Assembly (NCBI RefSeq): GCF_030519375.1
Contig: NZ_JAUMKB010000002.1
Span: 372,001-436,000 of the forward strand
Source: Mucilaginibacter tolerans
GTDB taxonomy: Bacteria > Bacteroidota > Bacteroidia > Sphingobacteriales > Sphingobacteriaceae
Reading direction: 5' to 3'
DNA: 64,000 nucleotides
Each line of letters begins with the position of its first letter. Within the stretch, counting starts at the first letter, position 1. The notes beneath the pieces were generated by a model. It was not told the DNA's origin and did no database searches. It saw nothing but the letters and a program-made list of their open reading frames with translations. A program made the translations under genes and the position numbers. This document shows positions 8,645 through 17,303 of this stretch, piece by piece.

Positions 8645-10441
8645 TTACTTACCCACCCAACTTTTATAAATAGCAGCCTGCAGTTGATTAGGGCTGATCA
8701 TAGGTGTTATTTTAAAGCTTTTTTCGCGCTTTTGGGCCAGCCCTATCGCTACCTCTTGTTTAACGCCGTCTTTTTCCGTTGTAATATTCAAGGTATCACC
8801 TTCCTTCTTACCTTCCATTGCCTTTTTAAATGCCTCTGGCGATGCAGGAATGCCGTCAATTGTTAAAACCTTTGTTCGGCTACGGATGCCTTTATTCCAA
8901 GCGGGCGACTGAAAGTCTACGTTTATTATACGCATCGTGTCGCGCAGCATTCGCATATTAAGACCGCTCCAGGTAGTTGATACCGTGGTGGTTGCCGTAT
9001 CAATATTCAATCCGCCATAAGCAAAATATTTAGGATAATCCGGCGGTTTAACTGTAGATGCATACTCAAATAATTCAGGCAATGGTGTACCTGCTATTTT
9101 TTCGCATTCCATTTTAAATTCCATTTCAGTAAAGCCGCGTTTTAATTGCTTATAATATTTATAGTAAAGCAGGCGCATTACATCATCCAGCGTTTTTTTA
9201 TTTTGCGTGACATGGCGTATACTAAAATCAAGCATTAAACCAAGAATAGGGCCCTTATCGTAGTATGAAATAGTTTTATTAAAATCATCGTTCACACGTC
9301 CGTTCGGCCCATCGTTCCATGTAAAATAGCTGGCCTGTGTAGCTGATTGATATAAATGTCCTGGCTTATTTTCATAATTTTTCAGGTTAGTCTGAAAATC
9401 AGCAAACATATCTTCGGGTGTCATGATGCCTGCACGGCGGGTAATGAGGTATTCATAATAAACCGTAAAACCTTCGCTCACCCAAAGCATATTGGTATGA
9501 TTTTCTTTTGAATAATCAAATGGACCAAGCTCTACCGGCCTGATACGCTTTACATTATAATTGTGAAAATATTCATGTGCAATAAAATTATAAAGCTTCT
9601 TGAGCGCATCAGGCGTATTAAATCCTTCCCCTCCGCTAAAACTTAACGATGAGGAGTTTAAATGCTCAATCCCCCCACCACCAGCGCCGATAGAAAGGAA
9701 TGTATAATGAGTGTACGGGACATCGCCGATTATATCGCTGCCCGTTTGAACTATCTTTTTAAGATTGTCCATAAAACCCTGTCTGTCAAACGCAGGTAGC
9801 TTATATCCAATAAAATTATGCGGCTTGTTCCTGACAGTAAATGGCGGAAGAATTTCCAGTTCACCCATTAGAAACGGGCTATCGTACAATGCATCAAAAT
9901 CATCCGCTTTAAATGTATGATATTTACCAGGTATAGTATCCAGGCCCGTTGCCACCAGACTGCTCCACTTACTATAGGGTTTCATTTGTATGGTAACAGG
10001 ATGGCGCAATTCCTGGTCAAGGTACATAAACAACCCGCCTGGGGTTATATAGCCTCGTGTTTCATCGAGGTATACATTACCTACAAAGGGTACTGTTGCC
10101 TTAACATCATAACTTATCTTCACAGGAGCATTGTTGCTATAAACGCGCCAGGTAGTTTTTGAAGGCTGCTCCCACTTTACTGCTGCTCCTTTGGCGTCAA
10201 CAGCTGAAAAGTTTTGTACTGCCCCGGCAAAATCTATTAACTGATAATAACCTGGTGTCCAAACACACATTTTATAATCTAGCACCTTGCCTGCACTGGT
10301 ACTGGTAAGTTCTACGTGGTACAAATGCTCCGGAGCTCTTTCCATGCTGACAGTATATCGCATATTTACTGGTTTTTGCTGTCCGGAAGCAACAACTGAA
10401 AACAAAAAAAATGGCAGTAGCAGCGTATATAATGTTTTCAT
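8645..10441 (-). CDS. secreted M61-family metallopeptidase with PDZ domain
   Basis: A 598-residue exported protein. A signal peptide of about 20 residues ends near ASGQQ. An N-terminal beta domain is followed by a zinc-peptidase domain with HEYFHN (an HExxH motif) near residue 290 and a downstream glutamate in WVSEGFTVYYE, the M61 glycyl-aminopeptidase arrangement. A PDZ-like region occupies about 495-580. It acts in the periplasm or at the cell surface; M61 enzymes prefer N-terminal glycine or alanine, but the substrate here is unknown. It stands alone with its own promoter. Confidence 0.9.
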   Translation of the reverse strand: MKTLYTLLLPFFLFSVVASGQQKPVNMRYTVSMERAPEHLYHVELTSTSAGKVLDYKMCVWTPGYYQLIDFAGAVQNFSAVDAKGAAVKWEQPSKTTWRVYSNNAPVKISYDVKATVPFVGNVYLDETRGYITPGGLFMYLDQELRHPVTIQMKPYSKWSSLVATGLDTIPGKYHTFKADDFDALYDSPFLMGELEILPPFTVRNKPHNFIGYKLPAFDRQGFMDNLKKIVQTGSDIIGDVPYTHYTFLSIGAGGGGIEHLNSSSLSFSGGEGFNTPDALKKLYNFIAHEYFHNYNVKRIRPVELGPFDYSKENHTNMLWVSEGFTVYYEYLITRRAGIMTPEDMFADFQTNLKNYENKPGHLYQSATQASYFTWNDGPNGRVNDDFNKTISYYDKGPILGLMLDFSIRHVTQNKKTLDDVMRLLYYKYYKQLKRGFTEMEFKMECEKIAGTPLPELFEYASTVKPPDYPKYFAYGGLNIDTATTTVSTTWSGLNMRMLRDTMRIINVDFQSPAWNKGIRSRTKVLTIDGIPASPEAFKKAMEGKKEGDTLNITTEKDGVKQEVAIGLAQKREKSFKITPMISPNQLQAAIYKSWVGK

Positions 10442-10458
10442 TCAAACAATGGTTTTTC

Positions 10459-10490
10459 CGAAGTTAGCAAACAAATTATTATTGTACAAA
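10459..10490 (-). promoter_or_regulatory. promoter for the M61 peptidase gene
   Basis: On the minus strand a TTTG (10487-10490) is separated by 20 bases from TAACTTCG (10459-10466), one base away from the TAnnTTTG consensus, about 18 bases before the start codon. Confidence 0.5.
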
Positions 10491-10587
10491 GCATGGTTTA
10501 CAGGGCTTAATACGTCGGCCCGGATTGTTTTTAATTTCAGTTAATCTGATTAACTTTCCAACCTTTCAACTTTGCATTCTACAATCA

Positions 10588-11007
10588 ATGGCAACACAAC
10601 AGTACTCCACCTTCGAAACAGAATTCCGCGTAAGGCCCGATGATATCGACATGTTTCAGCATGTGCATAATAGTAAATATTTCGACTACGTACTGGCTGC
10701 GCGATATGATCAGATGGAACGCTGTTACGGTATGGCCATGGAAAAGTTTATGGAGCGGGGCTTTGGCTGGGTGGTGCGCACAGCCCATGTAGAATATAAA
10801 CGCGCCTTAACGATGGGCGACTACTTCGTCGTTAAAACCGGCATTGATAGCATAGATGATAAAGGCTGCCGTGTAAAATTTTCGATCACCAACAAAGCAA
10901 CGGGTAAAGTTTGCTGCGACGGCTGGTTTGATTATACGATGATCGATATGCAAAACGGCAGATCAGCTAAAATACCACAGGATATTATGGAGCAATATTT
11001 GATTTGA
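10588..11007 (+). CDS. hotdog-fold acyl-CoA thioesterase
   Basis: The ATG at 10588 gives a 139-residue protein; the frame extends 63 bases further upstream but that part is hydrophobic and not conserved-looking. It shows a 4HBT hotdog pattern: RVRPDDIDMFQHVHNSKYF with the catalytic-type Asp followed by HVHNSKY, then ARYDQME and VEYKRALTMGDYF. Such enzymes hydrolyse acyl-CoA or acyl-ACP thioesters. It is monocistronic and convergent with ddl. It is more distant from YbgC than the copy at 14428. Confidence 0.85.
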   Translation: MATQQYSTFETEFRVRPDDIDMFQHVHNSKYFDYVLAARYDQMERCYGMAMEKFMERGFGWVVRTAHVEYKRALTMGDYFVVKTGIDSIDDKGCRVKFSITNKATGKVCCDGWFDYTMIDMQNGRSAKIPQDIMEQYLI

Positions 11008-11046
11008 TTAACAGACTCGGTCCACGATCTGGCGGATAGATTTTTT

Positions 11047-12036
11047 TTAATGCCTTATATTTCCTTCAATCAATTCTCCATAAAACTCACCTACATTCAT
11101 TCCGGCAGCCCTCACCTGTTGTGGGATCAGACTATTAGCCGATTGCCCTGGTGTGGTATTAATTTCAATGAAATAAAACTCTTCGGCTCCTTCCAGTAAA
11201 ATAAAATCAATACGCACCATGCCCTTGCAATTCAATCTCAGATATACTTCCGTTACGATTTCTGCAATTTTTTCGTTTTGCTCATGAGTTAGATTTCCCG
11301 GGGTGATTTCCTTGCTTACGCCCGGAGTATACTTGGCTTCGTAATCAAAAAACTCTTTTGAGCTGATAATCTCAGTAGCCGGTAACACTTTTATTTTTCC
11401 ATGTAGGCGTGCGATACCAATACTAAATTCGCGGCCCTTGATAAATTCCTCTACCAATATCTGATCATCTTCTGTAAAAGCCCTTTCAAATGCATCATGC
11501 AATCCTGCAGCATTTTGCACTTTGCTCATTCCAACGCTACTTCCGCCGTTGTTGGGCTTCACAAAAAGTGGGAATTTCAGCTTAGCAGCCACAGCCGATA
11601 TATCATGTATGCCGCTTTTAAAAATCTGCACCGAACGAGCAATGTTTAATCCGTGGATACCATTGACAATAGCTTTAGTATATGCTTTGTTCATGGTAAT
11701 GGCTGAGGTGGTGGCATCACAGGTATTATAAGGTATGCCCAGCATATCCAGGTAACCCTGAACTTTTCCATCCTCTCCCGGTGTGCCATGTATAGTGATA
11801 AAAGCAAAATCAAACTTTACTTTCTGACCATCTAAAGTGATAGTAAAATCATTTTTGTCAACAGGAAAATTGCCCTTATCTGAAGCATAAAACCAACTGT
11901 CGCGATTTATATAAATGGTATAAACATTATACTTATCCGCGTTTAGATTGGCTGCGATATTCTTTGCGCTGTTTACAGATACTTCGTATTCTCCGGTGAA
12001 ACCTCCGGCTAAAAGGGCTATATTTTTACGAAACAT
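11047..12036 (-). CDS. ddl: D-alanine--D-alanine ligase
   Basis: An ATP-grasp enzyme that makes the D-Ala-D-Ala dipeptide for peptidoglycan. The ATG at 12036 gives about 329 residues; an upstream TTG three codons earlier is less likely. Signatures are IALLAGGFTGEYEVSV, the ATP-grasp segment FVKPNNGGSSVGMSKV, ILVEEFIKGREFSIG, and the metal-binding FYFIEINTTPGQS. Close to other wall genes (PASTA, mltG) but on the opposite strand. Confidence 0.96.
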   Translation of the reverse strand: MFRKNIALLAGGFTGEYEVSVNSAKNIAANLNADKYNVYTIYINRDSWFYASDKGNFPVDKNDFTITLDGQKVKFDFAFITIHGTPGEDGKVQGYLDMLGIPYNTCDATTSAITMNKAYTKAIVNGIHGLNIARSVQIFKSGIHDISAVAAKLKFPLFVKPNNGGSSVGMSKVQNAAGLHDAFERAFTEDDQILVEEFIKGREFSIGIARLHGKIKVLPATEIISSKEFFDYEAKYTPGVSKEITPGNLTHEQNEKIAEIVTEVYLRLNCKGMVRIDFILLEGAEEFYFIEINTTPGQSANSLIPQQVRAAGMNVGEFYGELIEGNIRH

Positions 12037-12239
12037 TGTGGTCAAATTTGAATTCCGAAATTAATGATAAAGTCGGCGCAATCTAAATATTATATTTTTT
12101 AAATTGTTGTTACGCCGATTTTATTGCCTGATAAATGGCCCATATTTTATACTTATATTTAACCAAATAACGTTAACCATTTGATCCACTTTGAGGTATG
12201 AATCAGAAAATCGGCATTCCGAATTTCGAAATAAAGATT

Positions 12240-12247
12240 TATGTTTG
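12240..12247 (+). promoter_or_regulatory. -7 element for the PASTA-rhodanese-mltG operon
   Basis: TATGTTTG matches TAnnTTTG and is 39 bases before the PASTA start. No clear -33 box is seen. Confidence 0.45.
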
Positions 12248-12285
12248 ATAGCTGGATCAGCACAGCACAACCCTGATAAATTCAA

Positions 12286-13062
12286 ATGAGCAAATTTACA
12301 GCTTACTTAAAAACCAAATCATTCCGCAATACCATCATATCCGCTATTCTTGTTGTCATTGTTGTAACCTTAATAGCATTCTACAGCCTTAGCTATTATA
12401 CGCGCCATGGCTCAGGTATTCTGGTCCCTAAAGTGATCAATATGCCGATAGATAGGGCACTCAATGTACTTAAAGATCAGGGATTTGGCGTAAGTATAGA
12501 TTCCGTATATGTTTTGGATCAGGCACCTGGTACGGTGATAGAACAGGACCCCGATGCAGGAACTAACGTAAAAGAAGGTCGTATGATCTACTTGAAAATC
12601 GTAAAAAACCAGGCGCCCAACGTGGCTTTGCCTGATATAATAGATGCCCCTTATATTTCTGCTGAAGCAACGCTTTCTAACTATGGCTTAAAGATCGGTG
12701 ACACAACCTATCAGCCCGATATTGCCCGTAACCATGTACTCCAGGTTAAATTTGCGGGTCAGGCTATACAGGCGGGAACCAAAATACCTAAAGGCTCAAA
12801 AGTCGATTTAGTATTAGGCGATGGGTCAGGCGCCAGCGAAGTAGAAATACCTGACCTGGTTAACCAGGATCTGGATGCTGCCAGGTTCGTGTTAAAGAAC
12901 AGTGGATTGGCATTGGGTGTTATCACTTACCAGGGTACTATTACCGACTCAACTAACCTGGTTATCTTATCACAAGTTCCGGCCAAAACAGATTCAGTCA
13001 CCAAAGTAAGCAACGGCACCCGCATTAACGTTACCGTTACGCAGGGCAAAAAAACACCATGA
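12286..13062 (+). CDS. membrane-anchored PASTA-domain protein
   Basis: A 258-residue protein with one N-terminal membrane anchor (about 15-37) and three PASTA repeats outside the membrane (about 43-110, 112-180, 183-256), each opening with a VP- or LPDI-type motif and ending in an hydrophobic strand. PASTA domains bind peptidoglycan or act in wall-assembly protein contacts; here there is no kinase or transpeptidase domain. Its stop overlaps the start of the rhodanese gene (ATGA), and mltG follows, so it is the first gene of an envelope operon. Confidence 0.93.
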   Translation: MSKFTAYLKTKSFRNTIISAILVVIVVTLIAFYSLSYYTRHGSGILVPKVINMPIDRALNVLKDQGFGVSIDSVYVLDQAPGTVIEQDPDAGTNVKEGRMIYLKIVKNQAPNVALPDIIDAPYISAEATLSNYGLKIGDTTYQPDIARNHVLQVKFAGQAIQAGTKIPKGSKVDLVLGDGSGASEVEIPDLVNQDLDAARFVLKNSGLALGVITYQGTITDSTNLVILSQVPAKTDSVTKVSNGTRINVTVTQGKKTP

Positions 13063-13364
13063 CGGATATAGATGCTAAAGAAGTGTTTGTCCGCCTGCAA
13101 AATGGCGAACATTTGAACTTGCTTGATGTGCGCGGCGAAATGGAATACCATACTTTTAACATCGGAGGGAAGAATATCCCCCTACCCGGTCTACAGGAAA
13201 ATATTGATGATTTGGAATGGAATAAAGACGATGAGATCATCGTTATCTGCAAAGTTGGCCTGCGAAGCGCTACGGCCAAATCAATTTTAGAGTTGAAAGG
13301 TTACAAAAATATCAGAAATTTGACCGGCGGTTTGGTCGCCTGGCAAAAAAATCAATCAAAATAA
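13059..13364 (+). CDS. rhodanese-like sulfurtransferase domain protein
   Basis: A single rhodanese domain of 101 residues. The active-site loop CKVGLRS near residue 68 holds the persulfide-forming cysteine, and LLDVRGEMEYHTFNIGG is the typical N-terminal part. It is cytoplasmic (no signal). Such single-domain proteins carry sulfane sulfur, but the acceptor is unknown. Translation is coupled to the PASTA gene by a 4-base overlap. Confidence 0.93.
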   Translation: MTDIDAKEVFVRLQNGEHLNLLDVRGEMEYHTFNIGGKNIPLPGLQENIDDLEWNKDDEIIVICKVGLRSATAKSILELKGYKNIRNLTGGLVAWQKNQSK

Positions 13365-13378
13365 TTTACCATTATACA

Positions 13379-14428
13379 ATGGAAGAGCAAAAGAAATCAA
13401 GTTCTGTTAAAAAGTATATCATAGCGTTTGTTGTTATTATTATTCTCGCATTGGGAGGCACAGGTTTATTTTACTACTTAAAATATTTCGGTGCGAACGT
13501 AACCGACAAACAGGAATACCTCTACATACACACAGGTGCTAGTTACCAGGATGTATATAAAACCATCCGTGATGAAGGAATAGTTAAAGATTCAACGACA
13601 TTTAACTGGGCTGCTCAAAATATGAAATATACTACCCGCGTTAAACCAGGCAGATACCATTTAGTAAGCGGCATGAGTAACCGTCGCCTTATCAATATGC
13701 TGGCGTCGGGAACTCAGGAGCCTGTCACCCTTAATTTTCATAATTTAAGATTGAAAGAGGAATTTGCAGGATTTGTATCTAAAAAGATCGAACCAGATTC
13801 AACTTCGATTATCCGTTTGTTAGATTCAACTGACTTCTTAAAACAATATGGCTTTACTCCTGATAACGTGTACGCCATGTTCATCCCTAATACCTATCAG
13901 GTATATTGGAACAATACGCCTGAGAAGTTTTTCAAGCGGATGTATGCCAATTACGAAAAGTTCTGGACACCTGAACGCAAGCAAAAGGCCGAAGCTATTG
14001 GCCTGTCTCCTATCCAGGTTTCAATATTGGCATCAATAACTGATGCAGAAGCTTTGCACGACGATGAGATGCCGACAATAGCCGGCTTGTACCTGAACCG
14101 CCTGAAAAAGGGCATGAAATTAGAATCAGATCCAACAGTAATTTTCGCCAAGCAGGATTTTACCATTAAACGCGTTTTGAATAAATACCTCTCGTTCGAT
14201 TCACCTTATAACACTTATTTGCACACTGGTTTGCCTCCGGGCCCTATCATGATGCCGTCCGTAAATGCCTTAGACGCCGTACTTGACTTCAAAAAGACCG
14301 ACTACATTTATATGTGCGCTAAAGCTGATTTTTCAGGTTATCATGCCTTTGCTACCAATGTGGCCGATCACTTGGTAAATGCCCATAGATTTCAGCAAGC
14401 CCTTAACGAACGCAATATCAAAAAGTAA
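13379..14428 (+). CDS. mltG: endolytic murein transglycosylase MltG
   Basis: A 349-residue YceG-like protein with one N-terminal membrane segment (about 13-32), a LysM-like region, and the MltG catalytic domain. The catalytic glutamate is in the ASITDAEA segment near residue 220, where most family members read ASIVEKE; NTY and TGLPPGPI motifs follow. MltG cleaves nascent glycan strands at the membrane and limits their length. It sits 14 bases after the rhodanese gene and overlaps the next gene by one base. Confidence 0.95.
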   Translation: MEEQKKSSSVKKYIIAFVVIIILALGGTGLFYYLKYFGANVTDKQEYLYIHTGASYQDVYKTIRDEGIVKDSTTFNWAAQNMKYTTRVKPGRYHLVSGMSNRRLINMLASGTQEPVTLNFHNLRLKEEFAGFVSKKIEPDSTSIIRLLDSTDFLKQYGFTPDNVYAMFIPNTYQVYWNNTPEKFFKRMYANYEKFWTPERKQKAEAIGLSPIQVSILASITDAEALHDDEMPTIAGLYLNRLKKGMKLESDPTVIFAKQDFTIKRVLNKYLSFDSPYNTYLHTGLPPGPIMMPSVNALDAVLDFKKTDYIYMCAKADFSGYHAFATNVADHLVNAHRFQQALNERNIKK

Positions 14429-14835
14429 TGTTTGAGCATACCACTAAAGTTCGGGTAAGGTACGGTGAAACCGACCAGATGGGCTACATGTATTATGGCA
14501 ATTACGCTGAATTTTATGAAGTGGGCCGTGTTGAGATGTTACGTAGCCTGGGTATGACCTACAGTGGTATGGAAGCTTCAGGAATTATGATGCCCGTGCT
14601 TGAAATGAAGTGTAAGTATATAAGACCTGCCTTATATGACGAAGAGATAAGCGTGAAAGTGATCATGGATAAAATGCCGGGCATAAGGATCCATTTCAAA
14701 TATGAACTATATAATCCAGCCGGTGAACTGATTAATATCGGAGAAACGCTACTGGTGTTTGTCAACATGGACACAAATCGCCCCTGTATGCCTCCGCAGG
14801 AATTTATTGATAGATTGAAGCCATTTTTTAAGTAG
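14428..14835 (+). CDS. YbgC-type acyl-CoA thioesterase
   Basis: A 135-residue hotdog protein. The motif RYGETDQMGYMYYGNYAEF has the YbgC-type catalytic Asp followed by G-Y-M-Y-YGNY. It hydrolyses acyl-CoA thioesters; in proteobacteria YbgC is linked to the Tol-Pal envelope system. Here the start overlaps the mltG stop (TAATG), so the two are translationally coupled. Confidence 0.9.
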   Translation: MFEHTTKVRVRYGETDQMGYMYYGNYAEFYEVGRVEMLRSLGMTYSGMEASGIMMPVLEMKCKYIRPALYDEEISVKVIMDKMPGIRIHFKYELYNPAGELINIGETLLVFVNMDTNRPCMPPQEFIDRLKPFFK

Positions 14836-14846
14836 ATTTGACTTAA

Positions 14847-15827
14847 ATGGAATGGTTGCACCGCTTTTTACGACGGTTTGTTTTTTACAGGTATCTTATT
14901 GAATGTACCAAGTATATTGCCTTTCCAGGGTTCAAGCCCATATCCCTTTATACCGTTGCCGTCTTCTTTTTTAGTGAAATAAAGCAAGGCAAACTGGCCA
15001 ATCAGGCCTCGTCACTCGCTTATAATTTTATGCTGGCATTGTTTCCGGCAACGATTTTCTTATTCACATTGATCCCATACATCCCCATCAAACATTTCCA
15101 GGATAACTTGGTAGACATGATGGCCGGCGTAATGCCACGAAACGCATACCTGGCTTTTCAGGATGCTATTAAGGAGATCATCACGAAAAAGAGCGGTGGT
15201 TTAACGTCTTTTGGTTTCCTAACCACTATGTTTTTCGCTACAAATGGCGTTAACAGGCTGATACAGGCATTTAATAAGTCATCATTAGTAAAAGAAACCA
15301 GGAGTTATGTTCATAGGCGCTGGGTGGCTTTAGTGCTCACCATCATGATTTGCTGTTCAATGTTTGTTGCCGTGGGTATTATGATAGCCGGGCACAAGAT
15401 ATTGGTATTCTTACAGCATCATTTTTATAGCAAAGCCCACGGATGGTTTACAGCGATAGCGTTGCTGAAATGGGTAATAGTAGTTGCCATATTTTTTGTA
15501 ACCGTATCACTTTTATACCGTTATGGCCCGGCTCACAAACAAAGGTGGAAGTTCCTGAGCCCGGGCTCTATATTGGCGACAAGCCTGGCGGTTCTGACTT
15601 CGCTTGGGTTTACTTTTTACATCAATAATTTTTCGTCTTATAATAAAATTTATGGCTCTATCGGCACGCTAATCGTGATCATGATATGGCTCTATTTGAA
15701 CTCGCTGATTATACTGATCGGCTTCGAACTTAATGCCAGTATTGAGCTTTGCAAGCGAAGTATTAAGATCGTAAAACCCAAGTTCAATACTTTTCGAACG
15801 ACAAAAACAGAGAAAACCAACCATTAA
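14847..15827 (+). CDS. YihY/BrkB-family inner-membrane protein
   Basis: A 326-residue membrane protein with about six hydrophobic segments. It has the family pattern: N-terminal ASSLAYNFMLALFPATIFLF, a long loop, and the C-terminal KIYGSIGTLIVIMIWLYLNS followed by GFELNA. Once called ribonuclease BN, the family is now viewed as a membrane protein of unknown function, possibly in transport. Last gene of the PASTA operon, 11 bases after the thioesterase. Confidence 0.9.
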   Translation: MEWLHRFLRRFVFYRYLIECTKYIAFPGFKPISLYTVAVFFFSEIKQGKLANQASSLAYNFMLALFPATIFLFTLIPYIPIKHFQDNLVDMMAGVMPRNAYLAFQDAIKEIITKKSGGLTSFGFLTTMFFATNGVNRLIQAFNKSSLVKETRSYVHRRWVALVLTIMICCSMFVAVGIMIAGHKILVFLQHHFYSKAHGWFTAIALLKWVIVVAIFFVTVSLLYRYGPAHKQRWKFLSPGSILATSLAVLTSLGFTFYINNFSSYNKIYGSIGTLIVIMIWLYLNSLIILIGFELNASIELCKRSIKIVKPKFNTFRTTKTEKTNH

Positions 15828-15879
15828 ATATTTACAAGTCAGATACTTATTGATTTATTTAAAAAAACTTAACATCAAA

Positions 15880-15910
15880 TTTGCCAATTCGACCCGGTTT
15901 TGTACTTTTG
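15880..15910 (+). promoter_or_regulatory. promoter of tRNA-Ser(UGA)
   Basis: TTTG at 15880-15883, 19 bases, then TACTTTTG at 15903-15910, an exact match to the Bacteroidota promoter, five bases before the tRNA. Confidence 0.75.
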
Positions 15911-15915
15911 CCCCC

Positions 15916-16000
15916 GGAGAGATGGCAGAGTGGTCGATTGCGGCGGTCTTGAAAACCGTTGACTGTTAAAGGTCCGGGGGTTCGAATCCCTCTCTCTCCG
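15916..16000 (+). tRNA. tRNA-Ser (anticodon UGA)
   Basis: The acceptor stem GGAGAGA pairs with TCTCTCC (15993-15999), discriminator G. The anticodon arm is GCGGT-CTTGAAA-ACCGT with anticodon TGA, there is a long variable arm typical of serine tRNA, and the T-loop is GGTTCGAATCC. The 3' CCA is not encoded. Confidence 0.96.
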
Positions 16001-16013
16001 CCGAATAAAATTA

Positions 16014-16045
16014 ATGCCTCGCGAATGCGGGGTATTTTTATTTTA
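16014..16045 (+). terminator. terminator after tRNA-Ser(UGA)
   Basis: A nine-pair stem (ATGCCTCGC with GCGGGGTAT, two G-T pairs, GAAT loop) followed by TTTTTATTTT. Confidence 0.75.
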
Positions 16046-16164
16046 TGGCCTTTCCCAACATCTCCTCCACGCCTTTTACAAAACAAATATTACTTCTCGA
16101 TAGCTATAAGTTTATTTAACTTGTACAGCGAATTCTAAGCCCGTAATCGTCTAAATACAATCTC

Positions 16165-17295
16165 ATGAAAAGATATAGCTATCTAATTCTACTCTTTATT
16201 TGTTTATTTAGCACCAATCTATTGGCGCAACAGGCTCTGCCTGATAGTAACTACGTTGTCAGAGGGTTTGCCATTGCTGCTCCGAAACCAAGTGGTCTGG
16301 AAGATTTTGTAAAATTTATTGATCAAGAACTAGCTCCCAGAAAGATAAACACATTGATTCTTCGGGTTGATTTTAATTATAGCTACAAGAGCCATCCTGA
16401 ACTTCGCGATTCGGCATCATTGACTAAAGGGGACGTAAAGAAGATTGTTGAAGCATGCAAGAAGAACAACATTGCAATCATTCCGCAGATCAACCTGTTG
16501 GGGCACCAATCGTGGGCGCATAAGCTGAATAAGCTATTAGAGAAATATCCTGAATTTGATGAGACACCATGGGTAAAAATGCCGGCTACCGCTGCTGAAT
16601 ATAAATGGCCGAATGCTAATAATTTGTATTGCAAAAGCTATTGCCCGCTTCATCCGGGAGTGCATAAAATAGTGTTCGACCTGGTAGACGAGGCGATGGA
16701 GGTATTTGAAGCGAATGCATTTCATGCAGGCATGGACGAAGTATTTTACTTAGCCGACGATAAATGCCCACGCTGCGGTGGTCGTGATAAAGCGGTGATC
16801 TATGCCAATGAAGTGCAATTGATCCGTGATCATCTTGCCGAAAAAGGCAGAGAATTATGGATATGGGGCGACAGGTTGATCGACGGCCGTGCTACCGGTA
16901 TTGGTATGTGGGCCGCGAGCTATAACGATACTTATCGAGCAGTGGATATGATACCCAGAGATGTCGTAATCTGCGACTGGCAGTATGACCGCGACAACCA
17001 AACTGCCGTATATTTTGCGCTGAAAGGATACCGCGTGGTAACCTGTGCCTGGAACCGTCCGCAGGTAGCTGTAAGCCAGGTAGAAGATCTTTATCGTTCA
17101 CGCACTCTGTCTGTTACCCCAATGCGCAGCCGCTTTTATGGTATAGCCGAAACGGTATGGTCTCCATCCGTGCAGTTCCTGAAAGAATATTATAATAAGG
17201 ACACCGCTCAATCTAAACAAAATACCCAAAGCAATGCTTTCAGAGCATTATTTGATAAGATGGGTGAGTTGGATCAACCCGCTGCAGCTAAATAA
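16165..17295 (+). CDS. secreted glycoside hydrolase family 20-like protein
   Basis: A 376-residue exported protein with a signal peptide ending near LLAQQ. The TIM-barrel core has the GH20 catalytic motif HAGMDE (HxGxDE) near residue 190, followed by a CPRCGG cysteine pair. GH20 enzymes remove terminal N-acetylhexosamine with an Asp-Glu pair and the substrate's acetamido group. The protein is only the catalytic domain; the N-terminal beta domain of most GH20 enzymes is absent. It ends eight bases from the convergent planctomycete-type operon, a suggestive context but not proof of a shared pathway. Confidence 0.75.
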   Translation: MKRYSYLILLFICLFSTNLLAQQALPDSNYVVRGFAIAAPKPSGLEDFVKFIDQELAPRKINTLILRVDFNYSYKSHPELRDSASLTKGDVKKIVEACKKNNIAIIPQINLLGHQSWAHKLNKLLEKYPEFDETPWVKMPATAAEYKWPNANNLYCKSYCPLHPGVHKIVFDLVDEAMEVFEANAFHAGMDEVFYLADDKCPRCGGRDKAVIYANEVQLIRDHLAEKGRELWIWGDRLIDGRATGIGMWAASYNDTYRAVDMIPRDVVICDWQYDRDNQTAVYFALKGYRVVTCAWNRPQVAVSQVEDLYRSRTLSVTPMRSRFYGIAETVWSPSVQFLKEYYNKDTAQSKQNTQSNAFRALFDKMGELDQPAAAK

Positions 17296-17303
17296 AACAG
17301 TAT

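Noticed and set aside
15859..16086. A frame antisense to tRNA-Ser(UGA)
   Set aside because: It is simply the complement of a well-formed tRNA and its terminator.
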